From NCBI GenBank assembly GCA_947378425.1, contig CANCJV010000022.1, positions 1-61,976 on the forward strand: a stretch of 61,976 bases of DNA, in the 5' to 3' direction. The notes under the pieces were generated by a model. The model was not told the origin of the DNA and did not search any database. It saw only the letters and a program-made list of their open reading frames with translations. Of this stretch, positions 32,644 through 42,943 are shown one piece after another (positions within the stretch are counted from its first letter, which is position 1; the number at the start of each line of letters is the position of its first letter). Origin of the DNA: Synechococcaceae cyanobacterium. GTDB lineage: Bacteria > Cyanobacteriota > Cyanobacteriia > PCC-6307 > Cyanobiaceae. A program made the translations under genes and the position numbers.

Positions 32644-34022
32644 CCTCGCTCTGGCGAGGCTTCGCCGATGGGCTCCTGCCGACACGCCAGGTGGCAAGGC
32701 TGGAGGGGAGCTGGCCTGAAGGCCTGAAGGGAACGCTTCTTCGCAATGGTCCCGCTCTCTTCCAGCGCGGCGAGACCCTGTAAACCCATCTCCTGGATGG
32801 GGATGGCCTGGCTCAGGCCTGACACGTCAGCGCCCAGAGCATCCGCTACCAGGCCGCAGCCATCCGGACTGCCAAGTATCAGGAGGAGCAGAAGGAAGGT
32901 CGTTTTCTGGATCCCGGTTTCGCTTCAAACACGGCTGAGTATCGCCCTGTCTTCCGGCCGGATGACATCAATACCGCCAACACCAATCTGATTCGGCAGG
33001 GCAGCAGCCTCTCTGCCCTCTGGGAGGCAGGCTCAGCCCACGAACTCCACCCCGGGACCCTGGCGACCCTTGGCCTCAAAACCTGGAGCCCGGAGAGCGC
33101 GGGGTCACCCTTCGGAGCCCACCCCAAACGTGACCGGCAGGGCGTGCTCTGGAACATCGGCGTTGCGCCGGGGCGATTGCTGATCTACAGAATCAGTACC
33201 CAGGGCGAACTCCAGCAGGTCAAGTGCCATGCCATCAGAACCAGCGCCCTTGTGCATGACTTTGCGATCACAGATCGGTATCTGCTGATCTGGATGGCAC
33301 CGCTGGAACTGCTGGAGAGCAGACTGCAGGCCGGCGCCTCGCCCTGGGAGGCCATGCACTGGAATCCCCAAGGCTGTTCGCGCCTGGTGGTGATCGAGCG
33401 CTCCTAACTTGAGATCGTTCAGGTGCTGGAAGCGCGCGCCGATCTGCCGACCCATGTCGCCAATGCCTGGGACGATGGCGATTCCGTGCACCTGCATGAT
33501 GTGCGGTGTTCCTTCACCTATCTTTCCCAGGGCCTGGGCGCTGCTGGGGCTGCCTCAACGCCAGACCCTGAGCTGCAGGCGAGTGCGGTGCTGTGCCACA
33601 TCAACCTCTTCACCGGCCGCATGGCCTACGAGCAGGCCCCCGGCCACGTGGAGTTCCCCCAGATTGATCAGCGCCGTTCCGGCCGGCGTCATCGCATTGC
33701 TTTTCATCTGGAGATTCAGGCTCAAGCTGGGGCGGCAACGGTTGGATTCAACGGCCTTCAATGCACCGATCTCCAGAGCGGCTGCCAGAGTCGCTGGCTG
33801 GCGCCCCAGGGAGTTTCCCTGGAGGAGCATGGGTTTGTGCCCCGATCCAACGCGAGCGCAGAAGGCTGTGGCTGGCTGATCGGAACCGGCTTCGATGCCG
33901 ACAGGCAGGCAAGCTTCTGCAGTGTCTTCGAAGCGGAACGCCTTGCCGATGGTCCACTGGCGATGGCCTACCTGGATGGGCCGGTTCCGGCCTGTCTGCA
34001 TGGAAAATTCGTCAGCTGCTGA
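32640..34022 (+). pseudogene. Carotenoid oxygenase (RPE65/CCD family) with three in-frame stops
   Basis: One frame of 461 codons matches the carotenoid cleavage dioxygenase family end to end: LEGSWPEGLKGTLLRNGPAL, HLLDGDG, DDINTANTNL, GAHPKRDRQGVLWN, ALVHDFAITDRYLLIW, THVANAWDDGDSVHLHD, HGFVPRSNASAEGCGWLIG and a terminal CLHGKF. The four family His ligand positions appear intact. Stops interrupt it at 32781 (TAA), 32820 (TGA) and 33405 (TAA), without any frameshift. It is therefore a recently inactivated gene unless readthrough occurs. It begins in a 4-bp overlap with the truncated DUF2141 gene. The intact enzyme would cleave carotenoids or apocarotenals using Fe(II). Confidence 0.9.
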
Positions 34023-34088
34023 GAGAGCCTTCCGGAGACCATCGACTGGCCGTTGCCATGGGTGCCGAATGGCGAGCAGCGGTTCTGT

Positions 34089-35162
34089 TCAGGCGGGGAG
34101 GAGTCGCCGTTCGCGCAGCTCCCGCACGGCGCCGGCCAGGTGCTCCAGCAGCTCCAGCGTGCTGGGCAGATCGATGCAGGCATCGGTGACACTCTGGCCG
34201 TAGGTGAGCAGCGAGAGATCGGCGGGAATCTTCTGATTGCCTTCCACCAGGTGGCTCTCGATCATCACGCCCATCACGTGCAGCGAACCGGCGCTGACCT
34301 GCAGGGCCACCTCCTTGAGTACCTCGCCCTGGCGGCGGTAGTCCTTGTTGGAATTGCCGTGGCTGCAATCCACCATCAGCCGGGCTGGCAGGCCCTCGGC
34401 CGCCAGCTGGGCCGCCGCCGCCGCCACTGCCTCGCTGCGGAAGTTGGGCCCGGCTTTGCCGCCGCGCAGCACCAGATGACCATCGGGATTGCCGGTGGTG
34501 GTGACGATGGCCGCCTGGCCGTCCTTGTTGATGCCGAGAAAATGGTGGGACAGGGCCGCCGCCTCCATGGCGTTGATGGCCGTGATGGTGCTGCCATCGG
34601 TGCCGTTCTTGAAGCCGATCGGCATCGACAGCCCCGAAGCCATTTCGCGGTGCGTCTGGCTTTCGGTGGTGCGGGCGCCGATAGCGGTCCAGCTGATCAG
34701 ATCGGCGATGTACTGGGGCACCACCGGATCCAGCAGCTCGGTGGCCGCCGGCAGACCCAGCTCCGCCAGGTGCAGCAACAGCCCCCGGGCCCGCCGCAGG
34801 CCGGTGTTGATGTCGTAGCTGCCATCGAGATGGGGATCGTTGATCAGACCCTTCCAGCCCACGGTGGTGCGCGGTTTTTCGAAGTACACCCGCATCACTA
34901 CCTCGAGGTCGTCCCGATGGCGGCGCTGGGCCTCGGCGATGATGGCCGCATACTCCCTGGCGGCCGCCACGTCGTGGACCGAACAGGGCCCGACGATCAC
35001 CAGCAGACGGTGATCGCCGGCATGCAGAATTGCCTTGATCCGTTCTCTGGCCAGCTGCACGGTGCGGGCAGCCTGCTCACTGATCGGCAGCTCGGCGTGC
35101 AGAACCGCCGGCGGCACCAAGGGACGGGTTTCGACGATGTGGAGATCGGAGGTGGAAATCAT
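34089..35162 (-). CDS. aroF: 3-deoxy-7-phosphoheptulonate synthase (class I DAHP synthase)
   Basis: This 357-residue first enzyme of the shikimate pathway condenses PEP and erythrose-4-phosphate. Motifs: LLVIVGPCSVHD, MRVYFEKPRTTVGWKGLINDP, GARTTESQTHREMASGLS, GFKNGTDG, LRGGKAGPNF, MVDCSHGNSNKDY and GVMIESHLVEGNQ. Length and motifs match the AroFGH (type I-alpha) group. Feedback specificity is not deducible. aroE of the same pathway is at 53118. It stands alone, ending 66 bp from the pseudogene stop. Confidence 0.96.
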   Translation of the reverse strand: MISTSDLHIVETRPLVPPAVLHAELPISEQAARTVQLARERIKAILHAGDHRLLVIVGPCSVHDVAAAREYAAIIAEAQRRHRDDLEVVMRVYFEKPRTTVGWKGLINDPHLDGSYDINTGLRRARGLLLHLAELGLPAATELLDPVVPQYIADLISWTAIGARTTESQTHREMASGLSMPIGFKNGTDGSTITAINAMEAAALSHHFLGINKDGQAAIVTTTGNPDGHLVLRGGKAGPNFRSEAVAAAAAQLAAEGLPARLMVDCSHGNSNKDYRRQGEVLKEVALQVSAGSLHVMGVMIESHLVEGNQKIPADLSLLTYGQSVTDACIDLPSTLELLEHLAGAVRELRERRLLPA

Positions 35163-35199
35163 GCCGAAACCCGCAGACCAGAGGCCCTAGCCAAGCCAC

Positions 35200-35577
35200 T
35201 CACCCTAGGAGCGGGCCCCCCGGGCCCTGATTCAGCAGCCCACCTTCCACCGAGATCTGAGCCGTCGCGCCCGCAGGCAGCTGCGGCGGGTCCCACCACA
35301 CCGTCGAACCCGAGCCGAGCTCACAACCGTGGGATCCGCTGCAGGCGTTGCCGGGCTCGCCCCCGAGACGGCGGGGCAGCTCCGCCCAAGTATTGAGCCC
35401 TTGAGGGTCATCCTCCGCTGCCGGCAGGGGAATGCCGGTCTGCCTCAGCGCAGCATGCCGCCAGCTCACCAGGGTTGCGGCGGCGTTTCTGCCGCTCCGC
35501 TGGAGTACCCACCTCCCCAGGGGAGCCACCGCAGGAGCCGCCAGCGGATGCGGCATCCTCCAGCGCCCTGGAACCAT
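35200..35577 (-). CDS. Doubtful 125-residue ORF in a 566-bp gap
   Basis: This is the only frame worth listing between the DAHP synthase start (35162) and the second DMT transporter (35729). The product has GLNTWAELPRRLGGEPGNAC and SHGCELGSGSTVWWDPPQLP, with Cys and Gly/Ser-rich stretches, and a Leu/Ala-rich beginning that is not a clear signal peptide. No family is recognised. It could be a remnant of a larger gene. The remaining sequence of the gap shows no RNA gene or repeat. Confidence 0.25.
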   Translation of the reverse strand: MVPGRWRMPHPLAAPAVAPLGRWVLQRSGRNAAATLVSWRHAALRQTGIPLPAAEDDPQGLNTWAELPRRLGGEPGNACSGSHGCELGSGSTVWWDPPQLPAGATAQISVEGGLLNQGPGGPLLG

Positions 35578-35728
35578 CGACGCGGGCTGGGACGGGGTGG
35601 CCCTGATTCAGCCGCCAGATCGATCACGACCCGCCGGAAACCAGTGCCTCACGCCAGGTCGCACCTGCATGCTCTTCAGCCGGGCAGGCCCTAATCTGCT
35701 CGCGCAGCGCATCAGCAGAGGTTTAGGT

Positions 35729-36679
35729 GTGAAATCACTGGCCATTGGCACTCTGGCAGTCTATGTATTGCTTGACGGCATTGATTCCACCCTGCTCAAG
35801 TGGCTGCAGAATCAGGGAGCCAAGCATGTGCTGGCCACTGGAGGTGGACTGGATCCGATCCGCTTCAGCAACGTGTACTTCTTCTCCTTCCTGCTGGTAG
35901 GCATCACCCTGCTGTTCGCCGATCGTCATCGCCTGCCGACGGATTGGCAGCGCCTGAACAGACCAGCCCAACAGGCCATTGCTGGTGGGGCCTTCTGCGG
36001 AATGTTCCTCGGACCCCTGAGTTTCTTCATCTCCCTGAAGCACCTCAGCGTCATCGGTCAGAGCCTGATCTTCTCGCTGCTGCTGCCTGTCTCAGCCCTG
36101 CTGGCTCTGGTTGTTCTGAAGGAACGCCTGCCGAAGGGGTTCATCCTGAGCCTGGCGCTGATCAGCGCCGGATTGGTGCTGTCGTCGCAGGCGATGGGTG
36201 GCATGGCCGATGGAGGCGGGGACGATCTTCTGGGGGTCGCGCTGGTGCTGATCTCCGTCCTGGCCTATGCCACCTTCGACATCACCAATCGCAGCCTGGA
36301 GGGGCTTGATCTAGGTCAGGGCATCACCCTGGGCATCGGGGCGATCGTCAGTGCCCTGATTTTTGCTCTGATCGAAATCGCGCGTTTCGGGGCCCACTAC
36401 TTCTGGCAATTGGAGCTTTGGTGGGTGCTGGGCATGATTGGCGGCTACGGCCTGCTCGTCCGCTTGGTGGGCGGCGTCGCCGAGCGAGGCTCGCTGCTCT
36501 CCTGGCCGGTGGCCACGGTGGAACTCTGGGGCAGCCTGGCCGTGGTGGTGTCCGTCTTCAGTGCCACCGTGGTGTTGGGTGAACCGCTCAATCTCGGCAC
36601 GCTGGTCGGGGTGGGCACTGTGCTGGCCGGCGTCATTCTGCCCTCCTTGATCTGGCATCAAACCGCACGCCCTGAGTAG
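35729..36679 (+). CDS. DMT-superfamily transporter (EamA-like), copy 2
   Basis: This 316-residue, roughly ten-helix membrane protein is closely paralogous to the product of 11623-12585: the first 25 residues, AIAGGAFCGMFLGPLS and the RSLEGLDLGQGITLG block are nearly identical. The GTG at 35729 aligns with the ATG of the other copy, supporting this start over longer upstream frames. Differences cluster in loops and the last helix, whose C-terminus is more polar here. Its DNA is GC-rich like the surrounding genes, unlike copy 1. Substrate unknown. acnB follows 178 bp downstream. Confidence 0.87.
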   Translation: MKSLAIGTLAVYVLLDGIDSTLLKWLQNQGAKHVLATGGGLDPIRFSNVYFFSFLLVGITLLFADRHRLPTDWQRLNRPAQQAIAGGAFCGMFLGPLSFFISLKHLSVIGQSLIFSLLLPVSALLALVVLKERLPKGFILSLALISAGLVLSSQAMGGMADGGGDDLLGVALVLISVLAYATFDITNRSLEGLDLGQGITLGIGAIVSALIFALIEIARFGAHYFWQLELWWVLGMIGGYGLLVRLVGGVAERGSLLSWPVATVELWGSLAVVVSVFSATVVLGEPLNLGTLVGVGTVLAGVILPSLIWHQTARPE

Positions 36680-36857
36680 AGCCCTGGGGCAGATCCGCCG
36701 CCAGGGACGAGCCTCAGGCCACCCCGGGGGCCCGAACCCGATGCACCAGCCCATGGCGTGAGAGCCCCCCTGACAGGGACAGCTGTCGCGATTGCCACCA
36801 GGGGAGGGGCGGCCAGAGCGGAAAATGGGCTCCTTGCCCTGCGCTGAGCCCAAAGGA

Positions 36858-39488
36858 ATGTCCACCAACCCCCTCTCCCCCGCCGAGCTGCTGCCCGCCT
36901 ACCGCGCCGCTGCGGCCGAGCGCGAGGCCCTGGGGGTGCCGGCCCTGCCCCTGAATGCCCCCCAGGCCCAGGCCCTGACTGAACTGCTGCAACAGCCCCC
37001 CGCCGGCGAGGAGGCCTTCCTGCTGGAGCTGCTGAGCGAGCGGATTCCGCCGGGCGTCGATGAGGCCGCCTACGTCAAGGCCACCTGGCTGAGCGCCATC
37101 GCCCAGGGCAGCGCCACCAGCCCTCTGGTGAGCCCGATCGCAGCGGTGCGGCTGCTGGCGACGATGATCGGCGGCTACAACGTCGCCGCCCTGATTGCCC
37201 TGCTCTCCAGCGCCGATCCCACCATCGCCGCCGAGGCCGCCAGCGGCCTGAGCCGCACCCTGCTCGTCTACGACGCCTACAACGACGTGCTGGAGCTGGC
37301 CGCCACCAATGCCTGGGCCAGGCAGGTGGTGGACAGCTGGGCGACAGGCGAATGGTTCACCGCCAAACCCCCGCTGCCGGCTGAGATCACCGTGACGGTG
37401 TTCAAGGTGGAGGGTGAAACCAACACCGACGATCTCTCCCCCGCCACCCACGCCACCACCCGCCCCGACATCCCCCTGCACGCCAACGCGATGCTGGAAA
37501 CGCGGATGCCCGGCGGGCTTGACCTGATCGCCGAACTCAAGCGCAAGGGCCATCCCGTCGCCTACGTGGGCGATGTCGTCGGCACCGGCAGCTCGCGCAA
37601 ATCCGCCATCAACTCGGTGCTGTGGCACACCGGCACCGACATCCCCCATGTGCCCAACAAGCGCAGTGGAGGAGTGATCCTGGGCGGCAAGATCGCGCCG
37701 ATCTTCTTCAACACGGCCGAGGATTCCGGTGCCCTGCCGATCGAATGCGATGTCAGTGCCCTCAACTCCGGCGATGTGATCACGATCCGCCCCTACGACG
37801 GCACGATCGAACGCGCCGCCGGCGAAGCTGATGCCGGCGCCATCGTCGCCCACTTTGAGCTCAAACCCAGCACCATCACCGATGAAGTGCGCGCCGGTGG
37901 CCGCATCCCCCTGCTGATCGGCCGCTCCCTCACCGACAAGGTGCGCGCCCAGCTGGGCCTTCCCCCCAACGATCTGTTCATCCGCCCGGCAGCCCCCGCC
38001 GACAGTGCCAGGGGCTTCACCCTGGCGCAGAAGATGGTGGGCAAGGCCTGCGGCCTGGCCGGCGTGCGCCCCGGCACCAGCTGCGAGCCGCTGATGACCA
38101 CCGTCGGCAGCCAGGACACCACCGGGCCGATGACCCGCGATGAGATGAAGGAGCTGGCCTGCCTGGGCTTCTCGGCGGACCTAGTGATGCAGAGCTTCTG
38201 CCACACCGCCGCGTACCCGAAGCCGGTGGATCTGAAGACCCACGCCGAGCTGCCCGATTTCATCAGCTCCCGCGGCGGCGTCGCCCTGCGCCCCGGCGAC
38301 GGCATCATCCACAGCTGGCTCAACCGCCTGCTGCTGCCTGACACCGTTGGCACCGGCGGTGACAGCCACACCCGCTTCCCCCTCGGCATCTCCTTTCCGG
38401 CCGGTTCGGGCCTGGTCGCCTTCGCCGCCGCCATCGGCGCCATGCCGCTCGACATGCCCGAATCGGTGCTGGTGAAGTTTTCAGGCCAACTGCAGCCGGG
38501 CATCACCCTGCGCGATGTGGTCAACGCCATCCCCTATGTGGCGATCCAGCAGGGCCTGCTGACGGTGGCAAAAGCCGGCAAGAAAAACATCTTCTCCGGC
38601 CGGATCATGGAGATCGAAGGGCTCCCTGATCTCAAACTGGAGCAGGCCTTTGAACTCACCGATGCCACCGCCGAGCGCTCCTGCGCCGGCAGCACGATCA
38701 AGCTCTCGATCGAGACGGTGAGCGAATACCTGCGCAGCAACGTGGCGCTGATGAAGAACATGATCGCCCGCGGCTACCAGGATTCCCGCACCCTGGCCCG
38801 CCGCATCAAGGCGATGGAGGCCTGGCTGGCCGATCCGGTGCTGCTGGAGGCCGACGCCGATGCCGACTACGCCGCCGTGATTGAGATCAACCTCGACGAC
38901 CTTAAAGAGCCGATCCTGGCCTGCCCCAACGATCCCGACAACGTCAAGCTGCTTTCCGATGTGGCCGGAGAGCAGATCGATGAGGTGTTCATCGGCTCCT
39001 GCATGACCAACATCGGCCATTACCGCGCCGCTGCCAAGGTGCTGGAAGGCCAGGGTGCCAACAAGGCCAATCTCTGGGTCTGCCCGCCCACCCGCATGGA
39101 CGAGGAGATGCTGAAACAGGAGGGCTATTACGCCATCTTTGAGGCGGCCGGTTCCCGCATGGAGATGCCCGGCTGCTCGCTGTGCATGGGCAACCAGGCC
39201 CGGGTGGAGGACAACACCACCGTGTTCTCGACCAGCACGCGCAACTTCAACAACCGCCTCGGCAATGGCGCCCAGGTGTATCTGGGCAGCGCCGAACTGG
39301 CGGCGGTCTGCGCCCAGCTGGGCCGTATTCCCTCCCCCGCCGACTACCTGGCGATCGCTGCGGCCAAGATCGACCCCCTGGCCGATGAGCTCTACCGCTA
39401 CCTCAACTTCGATCAGATCGAAGGCTTCGAAGACAGCGGCCGGGTGGTGAGTGCCGAGGAGGAGGCGAAGGTGCTGGCGGAGGTGTAG
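36858..39488 (+). CDS. acnB: Bifunctional aconitate hydratase 2 / 2-methylisocitrate dehydratase
   Basis: This 876-residue AcnB-type aconitase of the TCA cycle has the N-terminal HEAT-like helical domain, then the swivel domain ([30 protein letters not shown]) ahead of the catalytic domains, the AcnB order. Cluster ligands: a Cys region near residue 455, [10 protein letters not shown] (about 714) and [12 protein letters not shown] (about 772-776). The ATG at 36858 begins [16 protein letters not shown], a typical AcnB start; a longer upstream frame is not conserved. Its last 67 nt are duplicated at 40781-40847. Confidence 0.97.
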   Translation: MSTNPLSPAELLPAYRAAAAEREALGVPALPLNAPQAQALTELLQQPPAGEEAFLLELLSERIPPGVDEAAYVKATWLSAIAQGSATSPLVSPIAAVRLLATMIGGYNVAALIALLSSADPTIAAEAASGLSRTLLVYDAYNDVLELAATNAWARQVVDSWATGEWFTAKPPLPAEITVTVFKVEGETNTDDLSPATHATTRPDIPLHANAMLETRMPGGLDLIAELKRKGHPVAYVGDVVGTGSSRKSAINSVLWHTGTDIPHVPNKRSGGVILGGKIAPIFFNTAEDSGALPIECDVSALNSGDVITIRPYDGTIERAAGEADAGAIVAHFELKPSTITDEVRAGGRIPLLIGRSLTDKVRAQLGLPPNDLFIRPAAPADSARGFTLAQKMVGKACGLAGVRPGTSCEPLMTTVGSQDTTGPMTRDEMKELACLGFSADLVMQSFCHTAAYPKPVDLKTHAELPDFISSRGGVALRPGDGIIHSWLNRLLLPDTVGTGGDSHTRFPLGISFPAGSGLVAFAAAIGAMPLDMPESVLVKFSGQLQPGITLRDVVNAIPYVAIQQGLLTVAKAGKKNIFSGRIMEIEGLPDLKLEQAFELTDATAERSCAGSTIKLSIETVSEYLRSNVALMKNMIARGYQDSRTLARRIKAMEAWLADPVLLEADADADYAAVIEINLDDLKEPILACPNDPDNVKLLSDVAGEQIDEVFIGSCMTNIGHYRAAAKVLEGQGANKANLWVCPPTRMDEEMLKQEGYYAIFEAAGSRMEMPGCSLCMGNQARVEDNTTVFSTSTRNFNNRLGNGAQVYLGSAELAAVCAQLGRIPSPADYLAIAAAKIDPLADELYRYLNFDQIEGFEDSGRVVSAEEEAKVLAEV

Positions 39489-39503
39489 GCGACCAGCCGA
39501 TCC

Positions 39504-40301
39504 TCAACGGGCCATCAGCAGCCGGTAGGCGGCATCCAGGCGCAAAAAGGCCTCGGCATCACCGCCGAGGTCGGGATGGTGGTTCTTGGCCAGCTGTCGG
39601 TAGGTGCGCTTGATCAGGTCACGGCTGGCGCCGGCCTCCAGGCCCAGCAGCCGGAGCGCCTCGCCGCGCGGATCGGGCTGCGGTGGCTTCCGCTTCGGCC
39701 TGGCGCCATCGGAAGGTCCAGCGGAGGAACTGCCGCTGGAGCTGTGGTTCGCGGTGCGGGTACCCCGGCGCTGGTCCCGCCTGTCCAGCCGTCGCCCCAG
39801 CTCCACCACCACCCGCAACGGCTCCTCGCTCAGCCACTCGGTCGCCCGCGGGCCGTAGAGGGCGAAGGCGGCGCGCACCGCCCAACGGCTGCGGCTGTGG
39901 GGCCCCCGCAGGGCAGCCGCCAGCTCGGTGCCGAGACCGGCTTGGCGGCGATTGAGCTCCTCCTCCAGGCTGAGGGCTGGATTCCAGGCCTGGGCGCGCA
40001 GCTCCTCGACCAGGCCCCGCAGGCCCCCGGGCGGGCCGATCCGCAACCCCGACCAGCCGGGATGGCGGGCCATCGCCTCCCCCCAGAGCTCCACCAGTTG
40101 GGGGGTGATGGTGGGCGCGGCGCCGTTGCTGACCCGCCTGCCACCGTCCTGGGGGCGGGGCTGCCGCAATTGCTCCAGCTGCTGGCGCAGTTGGCGCACC
40201 TCCCGGTGCAGGGACGCGTTCTCAGCCAGCAGGCCGTCCAGATTGGCGGTGACCGGCCGGCTGCCAGGGGATGGCCGCCAGCGGCGGGGATCAAAACCCA
40301 T
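39504..40301 (-). CDS. J-domain (DnaJ-like) protein
   Basis: This 265-residue protein has its J domain at the C-terminus: LGLEAGASRDLIKRTYRQLA, then KNHHPDLGGD with the HPD motif needed to stimulate DnaK ATPase. The first 50 residues are a predicted coiled coil (LLAENASLHREVRQLRQQLEQL); a helical mid-region and a basic Ser/Pro-rich linker follow. C-terminal J domains of this type are usual in small cyanobacterial co-chaperones. The ATG at 40301 precedes the coiled coil. It is convergent with acnB, 15 bp apart. Confidence 0.85.
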   Translation of the reverse strand: MGFDPRRWRPSPGSRPVTANLDGLLAENASLHREVRQLRQQLEQLRQPRPQDGGRRVSNGAAPTITPQLVELWGEAMARHPGWSGLRIGPPGGLRGLVEELRAQAWNPALSLEEELNRRQAGLGTELAAALRGPHSRSRWAVRAAFALYGPRATEWLSEEPLRVVVELGRRLDRRDQRRGTRTANHSSSGSSSAGPSDGARPKRKPPQPDPRGEALRLLGLEAGASRDLIKRTYRQLAKNHHPDLGGDAEAFLRLDAAYRLLMAR

Positions 40302-40415
40302 CCGGACCGCCCCGTGGACCAGGTGGACCCCATTGTGGAGGAGACCCCCTGGCCGCCGCTCAGCTGCGCCGGCAGGACCCAGGGCCCGAGGTGCTGGAGG
40401 CTGAACCCGGTACCC

Positions 40416-40780
40416 CCTGAACCAGAAAACTCTGCTGCTCAAGCCCGCCGTGCCGGCCACCCAGCGCCTACTCAGTAGGCATCACCAGCCTGGGCGATCA
40501 GGTGGTGTGGGCCACGCTGGCCCAGCGGCCGGATGTGGATGTGCGCTGCCTGTTCGCCGACCAGGGCGACCCGGCGCACCGGGATCCCGAGCTGTTCGGC
40601 CTCTCCCTCAGCTGGGAGCTGGATGGCCCGGTGCTGCTGGATCTGCTCGAACGCCAGCCCATCCCCCTGTGGAGCCACCCGCGCGGCGATCGCGATCCGA
40701 TCGTCTTCGGTGGTGGACCGGTGCTCACCGCCAATCCCGAACCACTGGCCCCCTTCCTCGATGGGGTGCTGCTCGGCGAC
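40416..40780 (+). pseudogene. Truncated 5' copy of the radical SAM gene
   Basis: This segment is homologous to 42893-43285, the first quarter of the intact radical SAM gene. The encoded VWATLAQRPDVDVR and FGLSLSWELDGPVLLDLLER stretches are nearly identical. It has a deletion of about 30 bp near its start and several substitutions, and it stops abruptly at ...GGCGAC (40780), equivalent to 43285. The radical SAM Cys motif is not included, so it cannot encode an active enzyme. It joins directly to a copy of the acnB 3' end. Confidence 0.88.
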
Positions 40781-40847
40781 AAGAGCTTGAGGACAGCAGC
40801 CGGGGGTGAGTGCCGAGGAGGAGGCGAAAGTGCTGGCGGAGGTGTAG
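40781..40847 (+). repeat. Duplicate of the last 67 nt of acnB
   Basis: From 40781 the sequence follows the acnB 3' end (39421-39488), including its TAG stop. The final 43 nt (40805-40847 versus 39446-39488) differ at one position; upstream there are a few substitutions and a one-base deletion. It begins exactly where the radical SAM homology ends, so the pair forms a chimeric junction. Not functional as coding sequence. Confidence 0.9.
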
Positions 40848-40868
40848 CCGAGCCGGGGCAGCCAGCCT

Positions 40869-42575
40869 CTAGGGATTGGCCAAGAACTCAGGATAGAGCT
40901 GACGCCAGAATCCACAGAAATGGGCCGCATCCGCATCGTGCAAGGCTGAACGCTTCGGCACCAGCAGCATCACATCATCCTTGCCGGAGTTGTATACCGG
41001 CCAGGCAGGTAGCCCCTTGGCCAAAGGCACACCCTGAGTCGCAAAACTCGCAACCAATGCCTGCATCTGGCCTGCCAGGAGCTGGGAATCGACAGGCAGA
41101 TCAGGGGCATCGATCCGCTTGGTATTGGAGAGATTGGGGAACAGATAATTGAGCGCAGCTGAATGCACGGCGCCAAAGTCCATGCCGGGATCAGGCTTGG
41201 CAGCAATGCCGACGCCAAGCACCAACGCCTTGGGATCAGCAAATTCAAACTGATAAATCGGCACCTTGGCAAAACGCCGAAAAGCGCTGGCGGTATGCAA
41301 GTAGAGACAGTTGTTGATGCCCACCGCCGGGTTGTAGTGAGACATCACCGAACCGACCTGCTCCGGTGCCCGCTGCGGATCCTGCAGCGGGAAACGAGCC
41401 AGAATCTGCTGCGGCCGATCTTCGTTGATCTGATCAGGTGTATAGCCATACTTGCCAATCAATCTTTGCTTGTAGTTCCCCGCAGTCACCACCCGCGCAG
41501 GGTCCTGGGACTGCTGGTCGTAGCCGATATACAGCCGCAACTCATCGCGCGCCCCACCCATCAACAACGGCACCTTCATCACCTGACCATTGCGCAGCGC
41601 ATCCCGAACGGTGCGCGGCGTGGCCTGGGCAGCCCCGATCGAGGGGCCAAACGACATGGTCTTGCCTGCCGTCACCTCGCCACCGACCTGTACCAGGCGC
41701 TGCACCGGGATGCGGCGCAAGCAGGCCAGGGCGTCGCCGACCTTGTCACAGCCCAGCCTGGCCGCGATCGGCAGACCCACCTCTTGCTCATAGGTCTGCA
41801 CCGAAGGCAAGGAAGCCAGGCAGCCGCCACTGATCACCAGCGCCTGATGAAAGAGACCTCGTGACAGCTCGGGTGCGGCGAGATGCATGCAGATTGAACC
41901 CGCCCCGGCCGACTCTCCACCCAGGGTGACGTTGGCCGGATCACCACCGAAGGCGGCAATGTTGCTCTGAACCCAGCGCAGGGCCTCGCGCTGATCCACC
42001 AGACCCAGATTGCCATTGGTGGCCGAATCAAAGGCTGGATGGGGCATGAACCCCAGCACCCCAAGCCGGTAGTTGAAACTCACCACCACCACGCCCTGTC
42101 TGGCCAGGGCATCGAGCCGATAGAGATTGGAGCCACCGCCCACGAAGGCGCCTCCATGGATCCAGACCAGCACCGGCAGCCGGCGCCCGGCGTGCCGCTG
42201 CTGCGGCACGCTCACGTTGATGCTGAGGCAGTCTTCGGCGTCACTGGCCTCGGTGAGATTGAAGCGCGCCTCCTGGGGGCAGGCCGGACCGAAGGCACTG
42301 GCATCGCGCAGCCCACTCCATGCGGCGGCGGGCACGGGCAGGGTCCAGCGCTTCTCCCGGGCCGTGGAGGCGGCGTAGGGAATGCCGCGGAACTCCACCA
42401 CGTGATGGCGAACCACGCCACGCAGCCAACCCTGCTGGATCCGGACCCTGGCGGGCTGGCTGATCAGCGGCTCCCCGGCCGCTCGGGCCGCGGCCATCCG
42501 GACCGGCAGCAAGGCCGCCGAAAGCAGGCACAGACCCAGTCCCAGGGTGCCCAAGGCTTGCTTTGGTGACTTCAC
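40869..42575 (-). CDS. Exported carboxylesterase/lipase (type B family)
   Basis: This 568-residue alpha/beta hydrolase has an N-terminal signal peptide (hydrophobic GTLGLGLCLLSAALL, then an Ala-rich cleavage region), EFRGIPYAAS, EDCLSINVSVP, VWIHGGAFVGG (oxyanion hole), NYRLGVLGF, GGESAGAGS (nucleophile Ser, near residue 220) and a late GAVHSAALNYLF with the catalytic His. It is likely periplasmic or secreted. Substrate unknown. Start: GTG at 42575. It lies between the chimeric scar and the intact radical SAM gene, on the opposite strand to both, and may be an insertion into an older acnB/J-domain/radical SAM block. Confidence 0.9.
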   Translation of the reverse strand: MKSPKQALGTLGLGLCLLSAALLPVRMAAARAAGEPLISQPARVRIQQGWLRGVVRHHVVEFRGIPYAASTAREKRWTLPVPAAAWSGLRDASAFGPACPQEARFNLTEASDAEDCLSINVSVPQQRHAGRRLPVLVWIHGGAFVGGGSNLYRLDALARQGVVVVSFNYRLGVLGFMPHPAFDSATNGNLGLVDQREALRWVQSNIAAFGGDPANVTLGGESAGAGSICMHLAAPELSRGLFHQALVISGGCLASLPSVQTYEQEVGLPIAARLGCDKVGDALACLRRIPVQRLVQVGGEVTAGKTMSFGPSIGAAQATPRTVRDALRNGQVMKVPLLMGGARDELRLYIGYDQQSQDPARVVTAGNYKQRLIGKYGYTPDQINEDRPQQILARFPLQDPQRAPEQVGSVMSHYNPAVGINNCLYLHTASAFRRFAKVPIYQFEFADPKALVLGVGIAAKPDPGMDFGAVHSAALNYLFPNLSNTKRIDAPDLPVDSQLLAGQMQALVASFATQGVPLAKGLPAWPVYNSGKDDVMLLVPKRSALHDADAAHFCGFWRQLYPEFLANP

Positions 42576-42892
42576 AGAACCTCGATCGCTGCTCTCGGTC
42601 TAACCCTGCGCCCGGTCATGCTCAACCGATCCCAGAGCTGGCAAGGGATCCCCGCCGTCCCCATCGCCAGCGGATGGCGTCCCCAGACTGCTGAGGCTCC
42701 CCGACATGGCCAGAGTCCCCCACCGCGCAGCTCCGACTTGAGCAACCAACCCGGATCGCCATCCGGCTCCCCGGGTGTTCTGGGCGGCCATCTGGCGCGT
42801 GGTGGCTGAGCAGGGCGGCGCCGTACGGCCGCCGCTGTGGCCGGCCCCGGTGACAGGCTGGGAGGTCACACCCCTCCGCAGCCCTCCCCGCC
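42576..42892. other. Intergenic region between the esterase and radical SAM genes
   Basis: About 317 bp between divergent genes with no supported gene. It must hold promoters for both, but no clear -10 or operator was picked out. The last 50 bp partly resemble the sequence before the truncated copy (GGCCGCCGCT and CCCTGAACCAG shared). Confidence 0.45.
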
Positions 42893-42943
42893 CTGAACCA
42901 GGAAACCCTGCTGTTTGAACCCACAGTTCCCGAGGCCGGGGCG

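Noticed and set aside
32781-33407. Possible stop-codon recoding in the carotenoid oxygenase gene
   Set aside because: Stops are of two kinds (TAA, TGA, TAA) with no recoding signal, and the upstream partner gene is also truncated; decay is simpler.
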